A stretch of DNA of 64,000 nucleotides from Acridotheres tristis (taxonomy: Eukaryota; Chordata; Aves; Passeriformes; Sturnidae). The translations under genes were made by a program, and so were the position numbers. The notes under the pieces were generated by a model. The model was not told the origin of the DNA, made no database searches, and worked only from the letters and a program-made list of their open reading frames with translations. Position 1 is the first letter of the stretch. Each line of letters opens with the position of its first letter. This document shows positions 1-11,736 of the stretch, in pieces. The stretch lies in the NCBI GenBank assembly GCA_037013685.1, contig CM072919.1, forward strand, positions 46,822,616 to 46,886,615. Direction: 5' to 3'.

Positions 1-3000
1 ATCAATGGTTCAGCCAAAGCTCTAGAAGCAAACAGCAAACACCCAGCAGTGCAAGGAACTGAGGAGAATTTCTATTTCTTAATTTTCTCTCAGAGGAAAA
101 AAAGTAAACTCATTCTGATGCTACCCTTGATTTAGCAAATAGCAATTCAACTAGTTTTAAAGCAGACACTTCTAAATGAGGATTACAGACACACTAAAAT
201 CTTGGATGTGGGGAGAAGGTAACTCCTTACATGTGAATTAAATTAGGAGGAATCTTCCAAGAGAAAAATAAAGGATTGAATTTTTCAAGTTTAGTCATTT
301 GTAACCAACCAATTGTGTGGCCACCATAGGAGAATCCACAGATGTATGAACAAAGCTCTCTCTAGTTCATTCTCCAATGATACAGAAATGCAGAGGCTGC
401 TGCTGTGTGAGAGGCAACATTTAAACAGAACTAACTTCCAAGATTTTATAAACATACAACAATAGGAAGAAAAGAAACTTCTGTGATTATTCATATTCAC
501 TTACCATTTCATTCACACTTTTCTTTGGTTTTCACTGCATTTACATATCCATATTGAGTTAGAGTAAAAATTAGTTTCTCCTTTGTCCTTACATGCTTGT
601 GTATTTCTTGAAGAAGGAGAAAGAAAAAACCTAACTTTTTTTTTAGCTAGTGCTCTTCAGCAGATCATTACTGAACTACTTGCTTTTCTCCAGAAGAATC
701 ACATCTATTGTCTGGATATCTTAGCAGTTTCAGGGGAAAGATTTGTCAGTGTTTGAAGAATATTAGAACACTGCATCAGAAAGTGATTGCAAAGGCCATT
801 CTAAGACAAAACTAATCGAGGCAGCTCTCCTTCAGCTTCCTGGTAGAAATGTGCTTGAGAAACCAAGAGTAAATTCTGCCTGCTGGACCTATTCTTTTAT
901 CCTAGAACATGAAACACTAATTGTAAAAGCATTTAATTGACACTTGTGACACATTACATTTGACTGCGATTCTTTGTAAGCTCTGGTGACTTCATGACAC
1001 GCTTAAAATTGCTACTCAGAGCTCTCTTCTGATGGGTGTACAGGCTTCTTTTGTTGGCAGGAGCTGGTCCTCTGTCGGCTGGATCAATGGGGATTCAGCT
1101 GCAGAGCTCTGTTATACCAGTGCCAGCAAAGATTTTCTGGTGCTTTGGGCAGTCACTTAATCTGTGTTATCAAGGAACAGACATCCCTCACAGTTCAAAT
1201 ACTTGAGAGAGGCTACATGTCCCCAGGCTACTGCTGAAACAGTTTAGCTCGTCTACATGGTATTCCAGCCTGCTGCTCAGTGTGTAAGAGGAGTGCATAC
1301 CTAGGAGAAGACATTTAGGAAAACAGAGGAAACTATCCAAAATGCCTGCAAAACACCTATCCTGGGTTTTCACAGTAACTGGACCACTTTTCAAGGTCTT
1401 CAATGAGAACCAAATATCCATTTTTCTGAGGACTCTCAAAACTGCCCAGCCATTGCAGACACCTTGCCATCCTCATGCATCAATAAAGCCAGTGGCACTA
1501 CTCTACACAGCTCAGGCTTTTAAGTGTGCTAAGGTGATACACAGAGATTCCTTCCTGGTAACTGAAAGGGAACTCTTAGAAGTCTCCAAACAGCTCTTTT
1601 AAGTTTCTTATTATTGCCAAGCCTCCAAATTACAGCGTTCCTCCCTCCCTCTGCCATCAGCAAAGGGAGCTGCTCTGTGTGCTGCAGGTCAAAGACACAT
1701 GCACAGTAGACAAGTTGGTCAGCACTGGAGAACAGCATGTATTGTTTCTGCTAAAAGACTAGAAAAAAGGATCTCTGCAGAGGTGATAACCCCTGTTAGT
1801 CCAAAAAGTAAAAAACTGATAATTCAGGGCAGGGGAGTTATAATAATGCAACTGAAGATTCCTTCACACAGAAAAAAATAATCCAATTTCCCTTCCATTC
1901 TCCACCACAAAAACATTGCTACCTGGCATGATGATAGCAATTTAAGCATTTGGCTGTTCCTCTTATGAATCATGGTTCTCCACCCTACTCCTTTCTGTGT
2001 GCTGAAAAGATCTCATGCTGGGGGAAAAGCTACTTCTTTTGTAGTTCTGAACTGAAGTTCATCAAAAAGAGAACAAAATTATGACTTGCTACCTGTAGAA
2101 CATGAGGTAGGTGAGGACAGTGTAAGACAAAATATTCAAACAGCAATTCAGTTCTTCAGCCTAACACAGGTTCAAAAACATATAACGAACAGAAATCAAG
2201 AATTCAGTACTTTCTGAAATGTATGTCTGCAGAAGACATCTAGGTTTCAATGAATTATTAAAAAAAATTACTATAAACAGGGGGCAGAAATAGCTGAACT
2301 ACACAAGACTGAAATCCCAGCACTATGTAAATACCTTGACATATTTTTCCCCAAATAATTTCCTTTTTTCTAACCTGATTTCTGTCATAGTCTTGGCAGA
2401 ACAAAAAAATTATTACTGGAAGTTGTCATGGGGGACAAAATATCTCTAAAATAATACAGGTTGGTGGAAGCACAACTGGTGCTTGTCTGTAGAGAATTAA
2501 TAAAACAAAGGCCATTCATTTCTCCACTTTGACATCAAACAGGCAAATAACAGCACTGTCAGTCTGTTTGTGAGAGTGAAAGGCAGAAACACAGGTAAAA
2601 AATCTCTTACTAGAAGTTACTGTCTCAGAGTTTCCACAGTTAGATAATATGTCTAAGTAAAGTGTAGAACAAAGAGACCCTGCAAAAATCAGCACATGAT
2701 CCTCCTTGTTACCAGTGGTAAAGAGGATGAAAACAGCCTCTAATATTAAACCAATTAATGTTGCAGGGCGGAAAAAATGCAGGTCAGGGGTTAACATGGG
2801 GCGGGATGGACTCCTGGTGTTCTCATTCCTCGGAAATGGAGTTGATTTGAAAGGAGGGCATGCAAAGAAATCAGATCCGAAACTAAGGAATGGCTAGAAA
2901 CAGCCACGGCCCCAGCTGCAAATTCCTGCAGCTATGCCCCCAGTGTGTCCCACATGGACAGTCAGGGCCCAAGGCAGGTTTGTAAACCCTTGAGAGCCTG

Positions 3001-3394
3001 CTGAGGTGACCACCTAAACTTATTTTTACCAGTCCTGTGCAGATTTACTGTATCAATGAGTAAAACATCATGCACTAAACCCCAAATATGTGACACTGCT
3101 ATCCTGATTACTTTTTATTTTGGGCTGAACTGGAAACAGAAGAGGACGTGTGCAGCAACACTTTGTACATGGAAGGGAGAAGGCGAAACTCTCCGTCCTG
3201 AACTTGTGATACACAGGGAATACAGTACAGTTCCCTATTTAAAGTAGAGCAGATTTTCCCACTCTTCTGAAATGATGCACCAGTTTGTATAGCTACTGTC
3301 CCTGATAAAAAATTTAGAAGCATAAATGCAGACACATATTCACACACAGACCCACTTAAGTGCTGGTGTGTATATTTTGTATATATTTGGTATA

Positions 3395-3489
3395 TAGAAC
3401 CACAAAATAGAGCCATGGACTACTTTGGGCTGTAAGGGACCTCTAAAGGTAATCTAGATCAGCCCCACCCCCCCCTACCATGAGCTGGA
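3395..3489 (-). mobile_element. CR1 LINE 3' tail fragment
   Basis: Plus-strand sequence resembling the reverse complement of a CR1 3' end: a degraded ATAGAA-type tail, then TTGGGCTGTAAGGGACCTCTAAAGG, then a C-rich AGCCCCACCCCC segment, as in the common avian GGGTTGGAAGGGACC...AACCCCCC pattern. It is a short, old, 5'-truncated copy lying in the same orientation as ADAMTSL1. Confidence 0.75.
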
Positions 3490-3535
3490 CACAGAATTTG
3501 AAAAAGACCTCCAAGATCACCAAGTCTGACTTCTG
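3490..3535 (-). mobile_element. Second CR1 3' tail abutting the first
   Basis: ACAGAATTTGAAAAAGACC followed by TCCAAGATCACCAAGTC has the pattern of another CR1 3'-end subfamily (GGAAAAGACC...AAGATCATCAAGTCC) and directly follows the preceding CR1 tail. It may be a nested or adjacent insertion. Confidence 0.5.
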
Positions 3536-4010
3536 ATCAGCTACAGGTAACTCGAGTTAGCTAAAAATAACTGAGCTTGTTAGCTGACTTGAATTCACTG
3601 TGCAGCTCAGCAAAAAAAGAAAAAAAAGAGTCCTGGGAATAAATAAATCAGAATTTTTAAAAAACTGTCTCCAGTATTATGTGAAAGTAGATCTTTAAAG
3701 AGAAATTTAATATTCTGTAAATAGTAAATATTAATATAAGCATTTCTGGGATGCAGCTTTCTTTAACAAATAACCTGTAAAATAGAAAATGTAAAGGAAA
3801 AAGTTGGGCAGTTTTGTGAGAAGGAACGAAAGGCTGTTTTTGATCCTAAACAGCTTTTTTCTAGTAACAAATTTAGTTAACAGCCTTCTTAAAAATCCCC
3901 AGTTTTATAATCATTGTATCTGATCCTACAATTAAAGCTAAAATATGATTCATTGTGCAATTCTATCATATAGATGATAGTTTTAGGATCTTTAATAAAA
4001 ATTCCACCAG

Positions 4011-4074
4011 TAATAGTAATAGTAATAGTAATAGTAATAGTAATAGTAATAGTAATAGTAATAGTAATAGTAAA
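4011..4074. repeat. Hexanucleotide microsatellite (TAATAG)n
   Basis: About 10.5 uninterrupted copies of TAATAG. It creates an artificial Thr-Ile open frame on the minus strand, which is not a gene. Confidence 0.97.
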
Positions 4075-5205
4075 AATAATAGTTATAATAATGAGAACAC
4101 TCATACAATTAGGATATCTACAGAAGAATAGCTTTTCAAGTTCTATGTAGAAAGAAGAAAGCAAAAGTAGAACTCTTTTATCTTACTTCTTCAGAGAAAT
4201 TTAAGGAATCAATAGGTCTTACACTTCTACAGGTACAAGAAGTCAGTTTGTATATAACTCTTCCCAAATACATTTCTCATCAACTTCTTGGACTAGTACA
4301 ACTGTTTTTGACTTTTCAGCCAAATGGCGCTGTTAATTGTAGCATCAATTTTATTTCTTTTTCATTTTCTGCTAAAGGTTACTCTATTTTTCATAAACCA
4401 TAGCTACACTTTTTGCCTTTGATTGGAAGCATAAAACAGTTTCATCCTTTCAGCTGAGGGTTTAGCTCTGGACATGCTCAGTGTTTAACCTTTTAACATG
4501 AAAATGGTGCAGCTGTCATGATTTTTCACAGAGAAGAACTGCTGCTGTCCTGAGCTATGGCTGAAATGTCTAAAGCAAACCCACAAATCATGCACTTCAC
4601 AGCAGTTTGTATGACGTGTGGTCCCCTGGGATCCCTGAGCCCAGAGGATGGAGAGACTGAAAGGATAGAAGAAGACAAGGGTCACTCTGGCTGTATAAGT
4701 AAAAGAGACTGCCCAAACTGAAAGCATCTTGCTCACGATTGTGACTTCAGGGAAGCAGTGCTCATTTATATGAGATGAGGATTTGAATATGATATTGATG
4801 GGACATGCTTTTAGGAAACTACACAAAAAATTACTATTTGGCCACGTATTTAATGAAAACCATAACAATTATTTTTTTAAAAAACCTGATCTGGTGTTAT
4901 ACAGCAACACACAGATTCTGAAGCCTTGAATAATCCTTCATCACCCATTTGAGGAAGCAAAGACTTTGCTGTTCTTCCTTGCCAGAGTTAAGAAAATTTT
5001 TCAGAATTCACACAAGCAAAAGGCAAAAATTATGTTGAGAGAGAACTGAGTATGAAGACTATGATTACAAGAAGAAGTCAAAAGGGTGAGGAAAAGAGAA
5101 AAAAAAACCAAAAATCAAAATGGAATATTTCCCCTGCAGCAGAAACACTAAGAAATTATGACAGGGAAACCCAATAACAGAGAGGAGATTTTTGTCTAAA
5201 TTACT

Positions 5206-5489
5206 AAAAGGGAAGGGAGGGAGGGAGGGAGGGAGGGAGGGAAGGAAGGAAGGAAGGAAGGAAGGAAGGAAGGAAGGAAGGAAGGAAGGAAGGAAGGAAG
5301 GAAGGAAGGAAGGAAGGAAGGAAGGAAGGAAGGAAGGAAGGAAGGAAGGAAGGAAGGAAGGAAGGAAGGAAGGAAGGAAGGAAGGAAGGAAGGAAGGAAG
5401 GAAGGAAGGAAGGAAGGAAGGAAGGAAGGAAGGAAGGAAGGAAGGAAGGAAGGAAGGAAGGAAGGAAGGAAGGAAGGAAGGAAGGAAAA
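5206..5489. repeat. Giant GGGA/GGAA tetranucleotide microsatellite
   Basis: A 284-nt uninterrupted purine run: a short GGGA block (about 5215-5240), then about 62 perfect GGAA units to 5487. The lack of interruptions suggests recent expansion and high polymorphism. The homopurine mirror-repeat structure can form triplex (H-) DNA. It generates long spurious open frames on both strands. Confidence 0.98.
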
Positions 5490-5644
5490 TACCAACCTTG
5501 CTACCTTTTCAGAGAGGTTAAACATGAGGTGTGAGCTGCATGAAACAGAGTGTATAAATAGTATTCTAACACACATGCTCACTGCAGCCAATTTCCTGGT
5601 TTTGTTGCTGTGATAATGTGGAACACGATGACAAAGAATAAGCT

Positions 5645-6156
5645 TGATTTGAAATAAAAGCAGAAGCAGGCTGTTCCTGAAGGACTGCACCCTGTGGAAA
5701 GTGACCCACATTGGAGCAGTTCCTGAAGAGCTCGTGAGATGGACCCATGCTGAAGAAGTGTGTGGAGCACTGTTTCCCCCGGGAAGGATACCACACTGGA
5801 GTGAGAGAATTACTCCTTTCCCTGAGCAGTGGCAGGAGCAATGTGTAATGAACTGGTTGTAATCTCTGCTCTTCATCTCCTTTTGCTCTTCACAGGGAAG
5901 GAGGAAGTGAAATAGAGGGAGGAGTAGGGGGGAAGATGTTTTTGAGATTTGTTTTACTTCTCTTTATCTTCTTCTGATTTTTTATTGGCAATAAATTCAA
6001 CTCATTTCCCCTGTTTTGCTCATGATGGTAATCAGTGAGTGACCTCTCCCATTCCTTATCTCAACCCATGAGCCTTCAGTTATTATTTCTTTTCCCATCT
6101 GGTTGCAAAGAGCAGCTCTGGTGGTACCTGGCATCCAGCCAGGATCAACCCACCAC
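5645..6156 (+). mobile_element. Endogenous retrovirus LTR, ERVL-type (solo, 5' end degraded)
   Basis: It contains the internally repetitive pattern I associate with passerine ERVL LTRs: repeated 'ctgaaggactgcaccctgtg / gacccacattggagcagttc / cctgaagagctcgtgagatgg' units, then GAGCAATGTGTAATGAACTGG, a purine-rich GGAAGGAGGAAGTG stretch, a polyadenylation signal in GGCAATAAATTC (about 5989), TCTCAACCCATGAGCC, and an end at CCAGCCAGGATCAACCCACCAC. No internal gag/pol or partner LTR is present. The 5' boundary is unclear and may lie between the microsatellite end and 5645. Antisense to ADAMTSL1. Confidence 0.75.
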
Positions 6157-7471
6157 TCTCCAACTTTCCATCTTCAACTGCTGTATTCAGAAATTGCTTA
6201 TACTCTCAAAACCCTAAAAAAGGATTTGAAGTACAGGAATTTATTTTGCGAACAGGGAAAATTAAACTAGAAACTGGAAGTTTTAAATGTATTGGCCTCG
6301 GCATACCCATTAATTCTATCTATAAAGACATTTCATAATGCAGAACTTCAAATAACTATTTCTTTAAAGATCATTCTATTGATTTCAGCACTGATGTTCA
6401 ATCTAGCTGTAACATACCAATGGGACATATTATAAGCTGAGGTAAATTCAAAATGAGACCCAAAGATCTGAGAAGTAATCTGTATTTCTTAAAAAAGGGG
6501 ATAAAGAAAAGAACACCTAAATTACACATATACCCACAGAGAAAGGGATTTAAAATGTTCAGGAGGAACAAGACAATTAGGAAAAACTAGAACATATGCT
6601 GAGTTTTCTTTGTTTGAAAAAATGCTGTTTGGTCTGTGTCACTATGCATTTAAGAGTAAAACTACAGGGAGAGAAAAAAATACTTTCAGAAACTAATCCC
6701 TATTAATTTCTATTGATTTATTAGGTATTTAACACAAAGAACAAAGGCAAGTTGTACATGTCTTCATGGGAAAAATACATTTATGTTTATATAATACAGA
6801 GAGAGGCAAGATGCCCACAGCTTACATGATTTCTGAACTATCACGGTCATGGGTACTGGCCTATGCCCTGAAGTGTATCTGAATCAGCTCCTGAATAAAT
6901 TCTTCAAAACTCTATCTCCATAACTAAAATTAAAATTAGTTTTAAATATCTCTAACCATACTCCTCCTTGAATGAATCCTTGATTCAGGGACACAACTTA
7001 TTCTATACACAAAATTGGCTTTGCTTGTCCTGAGTAGAATCAGATGTCTCTTCTGACTTCAACTTCTAAGTGGCCAGCAGGCAGAACAAAGGCTTCAGCT
7101 CAAAATCTCATAATTAAACAAAGACTCATAAATATGCCACTGAGGTACTGGTAGTTTTAATCCTCCAAAAATATGAAAAATAGAAAATAAAGATGAGAGA
7201 GGGATCTTATAATTTCCAAATACTGCACCTTTTTACAATGCATTCTTGTCAATAAGAGTGAAATCCATCACCTTTAAATCAGGAGTGGGTACTGAGGCAC
7301 ACAGAAGCAATACAACTACCCTTTAATTTCTGTAATCTGAAGAGCCGCTTGTGCGCCCACAATAGGCTATGGGTTGACCCAAATCTTGCATACAAAGAAA
7401 TATATTCTTACGGTTAGCTAAGAAAATAAATAATGTGGTTTGACCTACTGGGAAACATGCTCTATGTCTAT

Positions 7472-8192
7472 TGTCTTGGGTTGCAATACAGGATGTGACC
7501 ATAAGTATGTGTTCTATCACCATCTGTTGAAAACAGGTGAGGCAGTGATCCTTATCTCTGTGGGAGATGTTCTCTGCTAATGGGCCATCTGTTAAAATCA
7601 GGTGGGGCAGTCAACTTTATCTTTTCCACAACCCATCCGTCCTCCAGGAAGGTATCTTCTGTTAATGAGCCATTCAGTCCCACTGCATGACTGATAAAAT
7701 TACATCATCCCATTGGGAGATGATCCAGCCAGGAGGAGCCAAGCCTTTCCTACCTAGATAAAAACTGAGATCTGGAGCACCAAAGCAGCCTTTTTCCACT
7801 GGGTTCCAGAGGAAAAGCCGGGCCTTTCACATCATCACTGGACTTTTGGAGGAAAACTGCACCATTCCACAGGAACACTGCTTCAACTGAACCACAGCTG
7901 TCACTGCAGGAGGACTGCAGCCACCATTTAATGGGACTGCTACCAACACCCTGACTGACAGGGTGTCAGGTTGTATTCTTACTCTGTCAGTGTTTTGGGT
8001 TTGTTCTCTGTAATACTGTATTTCTATTTTCATTTTCCTAGTAAAGAACTGTTATTGCTGTTCCCATATCTTTGCCTGAAAGCCCCCTTAATTTCAAAAT
8101 TATAATAATTTGGAGGGAGGGGGTTTACATTTTCCATTTTAAAAAGAGGCTCCTGCCTTTCTTGGCAGACACTTGTCTTTCAAACCAAGACA
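7472..8192 (+). mobile_element. Complete solo LTR of a passerine-type endogenous retrovirus
   Basis: A 721-bp element with 8-bp inverted ends TGTCTTGG...CCAAGACA, flanked by a perfect 5-bp target-site duplication TCTAT (7467-7471 and 8193-8197). It has a TATA-like GATAAAAA at 7757-7764 and an AGTAAA polyadenylation-type signal at 8040-8045, which set its plus orientation. The 5' part holds an imperfect duplication of CCATCTGTT-AAAACAGGTG (7520-7547 and 7585-7611). There is no internal viral region, so it is a recombined solo LTR. I recall near-identical LTRs from zebra finch-like genomes, which supports a passerine source, but I will not assign a family name. It lies antisense to the host gene. 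Confidence 0.9.
7520..7611 (+). repeat. Internal 65-bp-spaced duplication in the solo LTR
   Basis: CCATCTGTTGAAAACAGGTG at 7520 recurs as CCATCTGTTAAAATCAGGTG at 7585, each followed by GGCAGT. A partial third copy (CTGTTAATGAGCCATTCAGT) follows near 7660. LTR U3 regions often carry such repeated enhancer-like units. Confidence 0.75.
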
Positions 8193-8261
8193 TCTATGTA
8201 AGCATACACTGACCTTAACAACACTTTTCTAATTCAGGATTCTTGCACATAATTAAAGAAA

Positions 8262-8296
8262 TATATGTTTTATGTATAATATACATAAAACATATA
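8262..8296. repeat. Perfect 16-bp-arm inverted repeat with 3-nt spacer
   Basis: Arm TATATGTTTTATGTAT (8262-8277), spacer AAT, and its exact reverse complement ATACATAAAACATATA (8281-8296). It is AT-rich and cruciform-prone, 70 bp beyond the solo LTR. No transposon or RNA gene is evident. Confidence 0.85.
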
Positions 8297-8439
8297 CATA
8301 AATTACATGTATAATATACAGAACTTTCAATTCCTTCTTGGTTGCCATAACACTTGGATCAGTGAAAGCTGATAGGAGGGTAAATGTAAAGTTGCTTTCA
8401 GTAGTTTTGCTCTGAGCAATCCAGAAAACATGTCTCTTC

Positions 8440-9155
8440 ACTTTCAACATAGTGCAACAGCTGTCCCTGTGCAGGACACTGCAAGTATCAGAACACATGC
8501 CTGAGAGCACTGTATAAATGTTTCTTAAAGTCAAACAGGCTGATGCTGTGACCACTTTCCTGGGGAGCCTGTTACAGTGCCCAGCCAGCCTCTAGGTGAA
8601 AAACCTCTTTCCTGATACCCAAATTAAACCTTCTGCTACTCAGCTTCATACCATTTCTTAAAGTCCTGTCACTGGTCACGGGAGTGAAGAGATGGGTACT
8701 TGCCCCTCCTTTTCCCCTCCTGAGGATGCAGAAGGCCACAAAGAGGTTACCCCTCAGTCTCCTCTTCTCCAGAATGAACAGAAAAAGTGACCTGAGCCAC
8801 TCCTCATACACTTTCTCCTCAAGACCCTTCACTGTCTTTGTCACCCTCCTTTGGACGCTCTCTAACAGTTTCACATCTTTCTCATACTGTGACACCCAGA
8901 CCAGCCCCCAGCACTGGAGGTGAGGCTGCCCCAGCTCAGAGCACAGCAGGACAATCCCCTCCCTTGCCTGGCTGTGATGCTGTGCCTGATGCCCCCCAGG
9001 ACAGGGTTGGCCCTCCTGGCTCCAGGGCACTGCTGGCTCAGGTTCAACTTGCCACAGACCAGGACACCCAGGTGCCTTTCTGCAGGGCTGTTCTGCAGCA
9101 TCTCATTCTCCAATCTGCACACAATACCAGGGTTGCCCTGTACCAGGTGAGGAAT
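8440..9155 (-). mobile_element. CR1 LINE fragment (RT C-terminus and 3' UTR)
   Basis: Minus-strand conceptual translation shows the CR1 ORF2 C-terminal pattern in order: RLENEMLQNSPAERHLGVLV, KLNLSQQCPGARRANPVLGG, VQRRVTKTVKGLEEKVYEEW, LRSLFLFILEKRRLRGNL, then NGMKLSSRRFNLGIRKE. CR1 3' UTR sequence follows down to about 8440. Frameshifts and substitutions show it is dead. It is 5' truncated, as is usual for CR1, and in the same orientation as ADAMTSL1. Its segment 8904-8986 is identical to 35813-35895. Confidence 0.92.
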
Positions 9156-11499
9156 CTGGCTCTTGGTGTTGTTAAACGACATAAGGAATATACTCCACTT
9201 TTGAATCTTCAAGACCCTTTATGGAATATACATCTTAAGAGACTTCAGTTTTTGCAGTTGTGACAAATATGTGTATTATTACAGTTGTCTGCTGCACTGC
9301 CCCAAATCATGCAGTTCCAGAGACATCTCATAAAAATGTTGCTTTTCTTCCAGGAACATTATGAACTCTCACAAACTACTGAGACCCATAATTATTATGT
9401 TTACAGTGTGTCAACCACTTTAGGGAAGTGTAGAAGCCTGCAGCTCCTGCTGCAAATGAATAGAAATAATTTCTAAAATCATATTTTGTCTTCTCTGAAG
9501 TTTATATGCATTCCCTATACTTACAAAAATAAGTTTATTCACATAAATATTACAGAGAAAGAATGCTCCACTTGTTCTTCCATAACACTATGGTTTCCCA
9601 ATCTTTCAAAATAACTTTTATAGAAGCAATGGAAGATCATTGCTTTTAAAGAAAGCCCATTATTTATTAGGGTAAATTCCATACTCTTACCATTCTGGAC
9701 TACTTATGTAGAACTAGCTATTGCTGTGATAGAAAGTAAAGCACTTGCTCTCCTATAGCCTATAGGGCAAATCTAATTATGCTTTTTCAATGCTATACCT
9801 CTACTGTCACAAAGATATGACTGGCTAACAGGGATACACTGATACAATAAGACTTTAAGTTGCTTTAAATTTAACACACCCATTTTTCACTGTAAGGAAT
9901 ACAGCATGAGCATTTATATTTTAATTTTTTTTGGTCATCCTCAAAAATGCAGTAATTGTAAATATATGGCAAATTTGTTGATGAAACTGAGTGCTGAAGA
10001 ACATGGGAGGTATAAAGTAATTTGTGCATTAAAAATTATTCTACCATTTTAGGATACATAAGAAAAGAGTTCGTTTAACTAAAATTACTCAGGGACATTT
10101 CTCAGTGGTAGTATTTTTCTGTTCTCAAGACACAGAGAAATAACATCAGCCTTTATGGTTTTAGCAGTGTAGCTACCTTCAGACTTCCAAGTAAGAATTA
10201 TCATGAGAAGGCAGATGAGTTTTAGTACTAGATGCTTAGGTAATCTGTTTCTGAAGAAAAGTTTTCTGAGAAAAAGTATGCTTCATGTTTGGACTAAGCC
10301 AGAAATCGGCCTGCTCCTAAATCCTAGGTGGCTATATGCAAAAAACTTTGAATCTTTTTCCCATCCAGATTTTTGTGCATCTAGTCAAGTTTTTAAAAGA
10401 TTTGAAAACAGAAAATAAGACTAAAAATAGTCTGTCTCATTAGGCAATCTAGAATTTTGAGATGTATGCCCTTAGTTTAGGTCAAGAGGTCTAGATGATT
10501 GCCTTCTTCAGATCACAAATGAAATTAGCCCAGGAAAAATCTACTCTATTTCATTCACTTCAGGACTGCTTCTGGCTCAGAGCAGAAAATCAAAGAGAAA
10601 ATAAACAAGGAGGAAAGCTTCCAAAAAAGCCAAAAAGAAAAGTGGTTCAAATACAGTAGTAAGCCAACAACAATCAATTCTTTGTAGACTTTAAGGTCAC
10701 CATGAAATGAAACATGAATCTACACTTGTTTTTGAGACTTAGATATGCTCAGAACCTAGCAGAGATGGTGAAAAAGTCCTTCCCTTCATCAACCATTAGC
10801 CTACATGCAGTTTAGAAGAATAAAGTCTGATATAGATAAAGTAATTTAAGAGGAGCAATGATAGGGCAACAATGTATAAATAGAAGCATAAAGGTAATAA
10901 AAAAACCAAATAGGATGCAAATTAATTGTTTGAATAACCAAGAGATCTCCACACACTGTGATGCAAAGGGTCAAAAAGTCACCATTTCTCACTGGTAACA
11001 AGACGAGATGTAGCAGCTTGCTTAGTCCTACAGAAGGAATGGCAATTTTTTTCACTTTAGTGCCTCATCTACTGCCATGCAGGTTTCTGATTTATAGGGA
11101 GCAATAATCCTCAAACATAATGTAATCTGATAGACCTGGAAAACTTTGATGTGTCCGAATTAAAATCTACAACATTATTTTATACTGGTGCTTCAAATCA
11201 GATATGCTACTGCAGCTAACTACAGAGAAGAGTTCGAAAACAGACAGTAAAATCCTTCAAAAGAACCCCAAGGAAGCAGCATAAAGTGAGAAAATATTCT
11301 TTGAGATTATACATTCCCTCCCCGTCCACCACCAAAAAAAAAAAGTAAAAGAAATTGATGTAAGTGCATGGAAATAGATTATTGAAATAAAGACCCTAAA
11401 ACGACACGAGTATGGAGGAGGAGAGAGAGGGAGCACGTGGGAGAGATCTGAGGAGGCGAGTCCTGAGGAGTGGGGTTGAGACAGGGCTTCTCTCCTTAC

Positions 11500-11736
11500 T
11501 TGGCACAAGCCACTGATGCACATGTCCAGGGATTCCGTGTAGCACCGTGTCCCGTCCAGAACTTTTGGTGCCAGCTCCACGACCAGAGCCGTTCCTCTGG
11601 CCTGGCACTTGAGCGAGCACGGGTTGTCGGCGTCGTTGGAGACAGGCAGCCACTCGTACACCTGCCCCTGGTACTTGACATCGTTGTGAGCAGAGCACTG
11701 CTGGGCACGGAAATCACCTGCTTCTGGGGGGCAGTC
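11500..11736 (-). CDS. ADAMTSL1: ADAMTSL1 coding exon 4: last TSR cysteine and cysteine-rich domain
   Basis: 79 codons, residues 78-156, starting DCPPEAGDFRAQQCSAHNDV and ending DMCISGLCQ. Cysteines fall at 79 (closing the TSR), 91, 117, 121, 142, 150 and 155. The DFRAQQC, LVVELAPKVLDGTRC and MCISGLC blocks are the ADAMTS/ADAMTSL cysteine-rich signature. The acceptor is a strong pyrimidine tract ending CTCTGCAG. The donor is CAA|GTAAGG. Phase 0 on both sides (237 nt), so it is a symmetric, cassette-compatible exon. The next exon should begin with residues like VGCD (spacer region) and is outside the window to the left. Confidence 0.98.

Larger units (their letters stand above)
1..11499 (-). 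other. ADAMTSL1: ADAMTSL1 intron 4 (partial, at least 11.5 kb)
   Basis: Starts at the donor GTAAGG (11499) and runs off the left edge. It is the most repeat-rich intron here: CR1 tails (3395-3535), a TAATAG hexamer repeat (4011-4074), a giant GGAA repeat (5206-5489), an ERVL-type LTR (about 5645-6156), a complete solo LTR (7472-8192), a palindrome (8262-8296) and a long CR1 (8440-9155). Positions 1-3390, 6160-7470 and 9160-11400 show only AT-rich unique-looking sequence and chance ORFs. Confidence 0.85.

Noticed and set aside
3889..4164. 91-codon minus-strand frame with Thr-Ile repeats
   Set aside because: Produced by the TAATAG microsatellite.
5192..5876. 109- and 226-codon open frames around the microsatellite
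   Set aside because: They read the GGAA array as EGRK or SFLP tandem peptides. These are artefacts of a simple repeat whose unit shifts through all frames without stops.
8572..9263. Open frames of 76-152 codons on both strands
   Set aside because: They lie in a dead CR1 LINE or are its antisense. They are not host genes.
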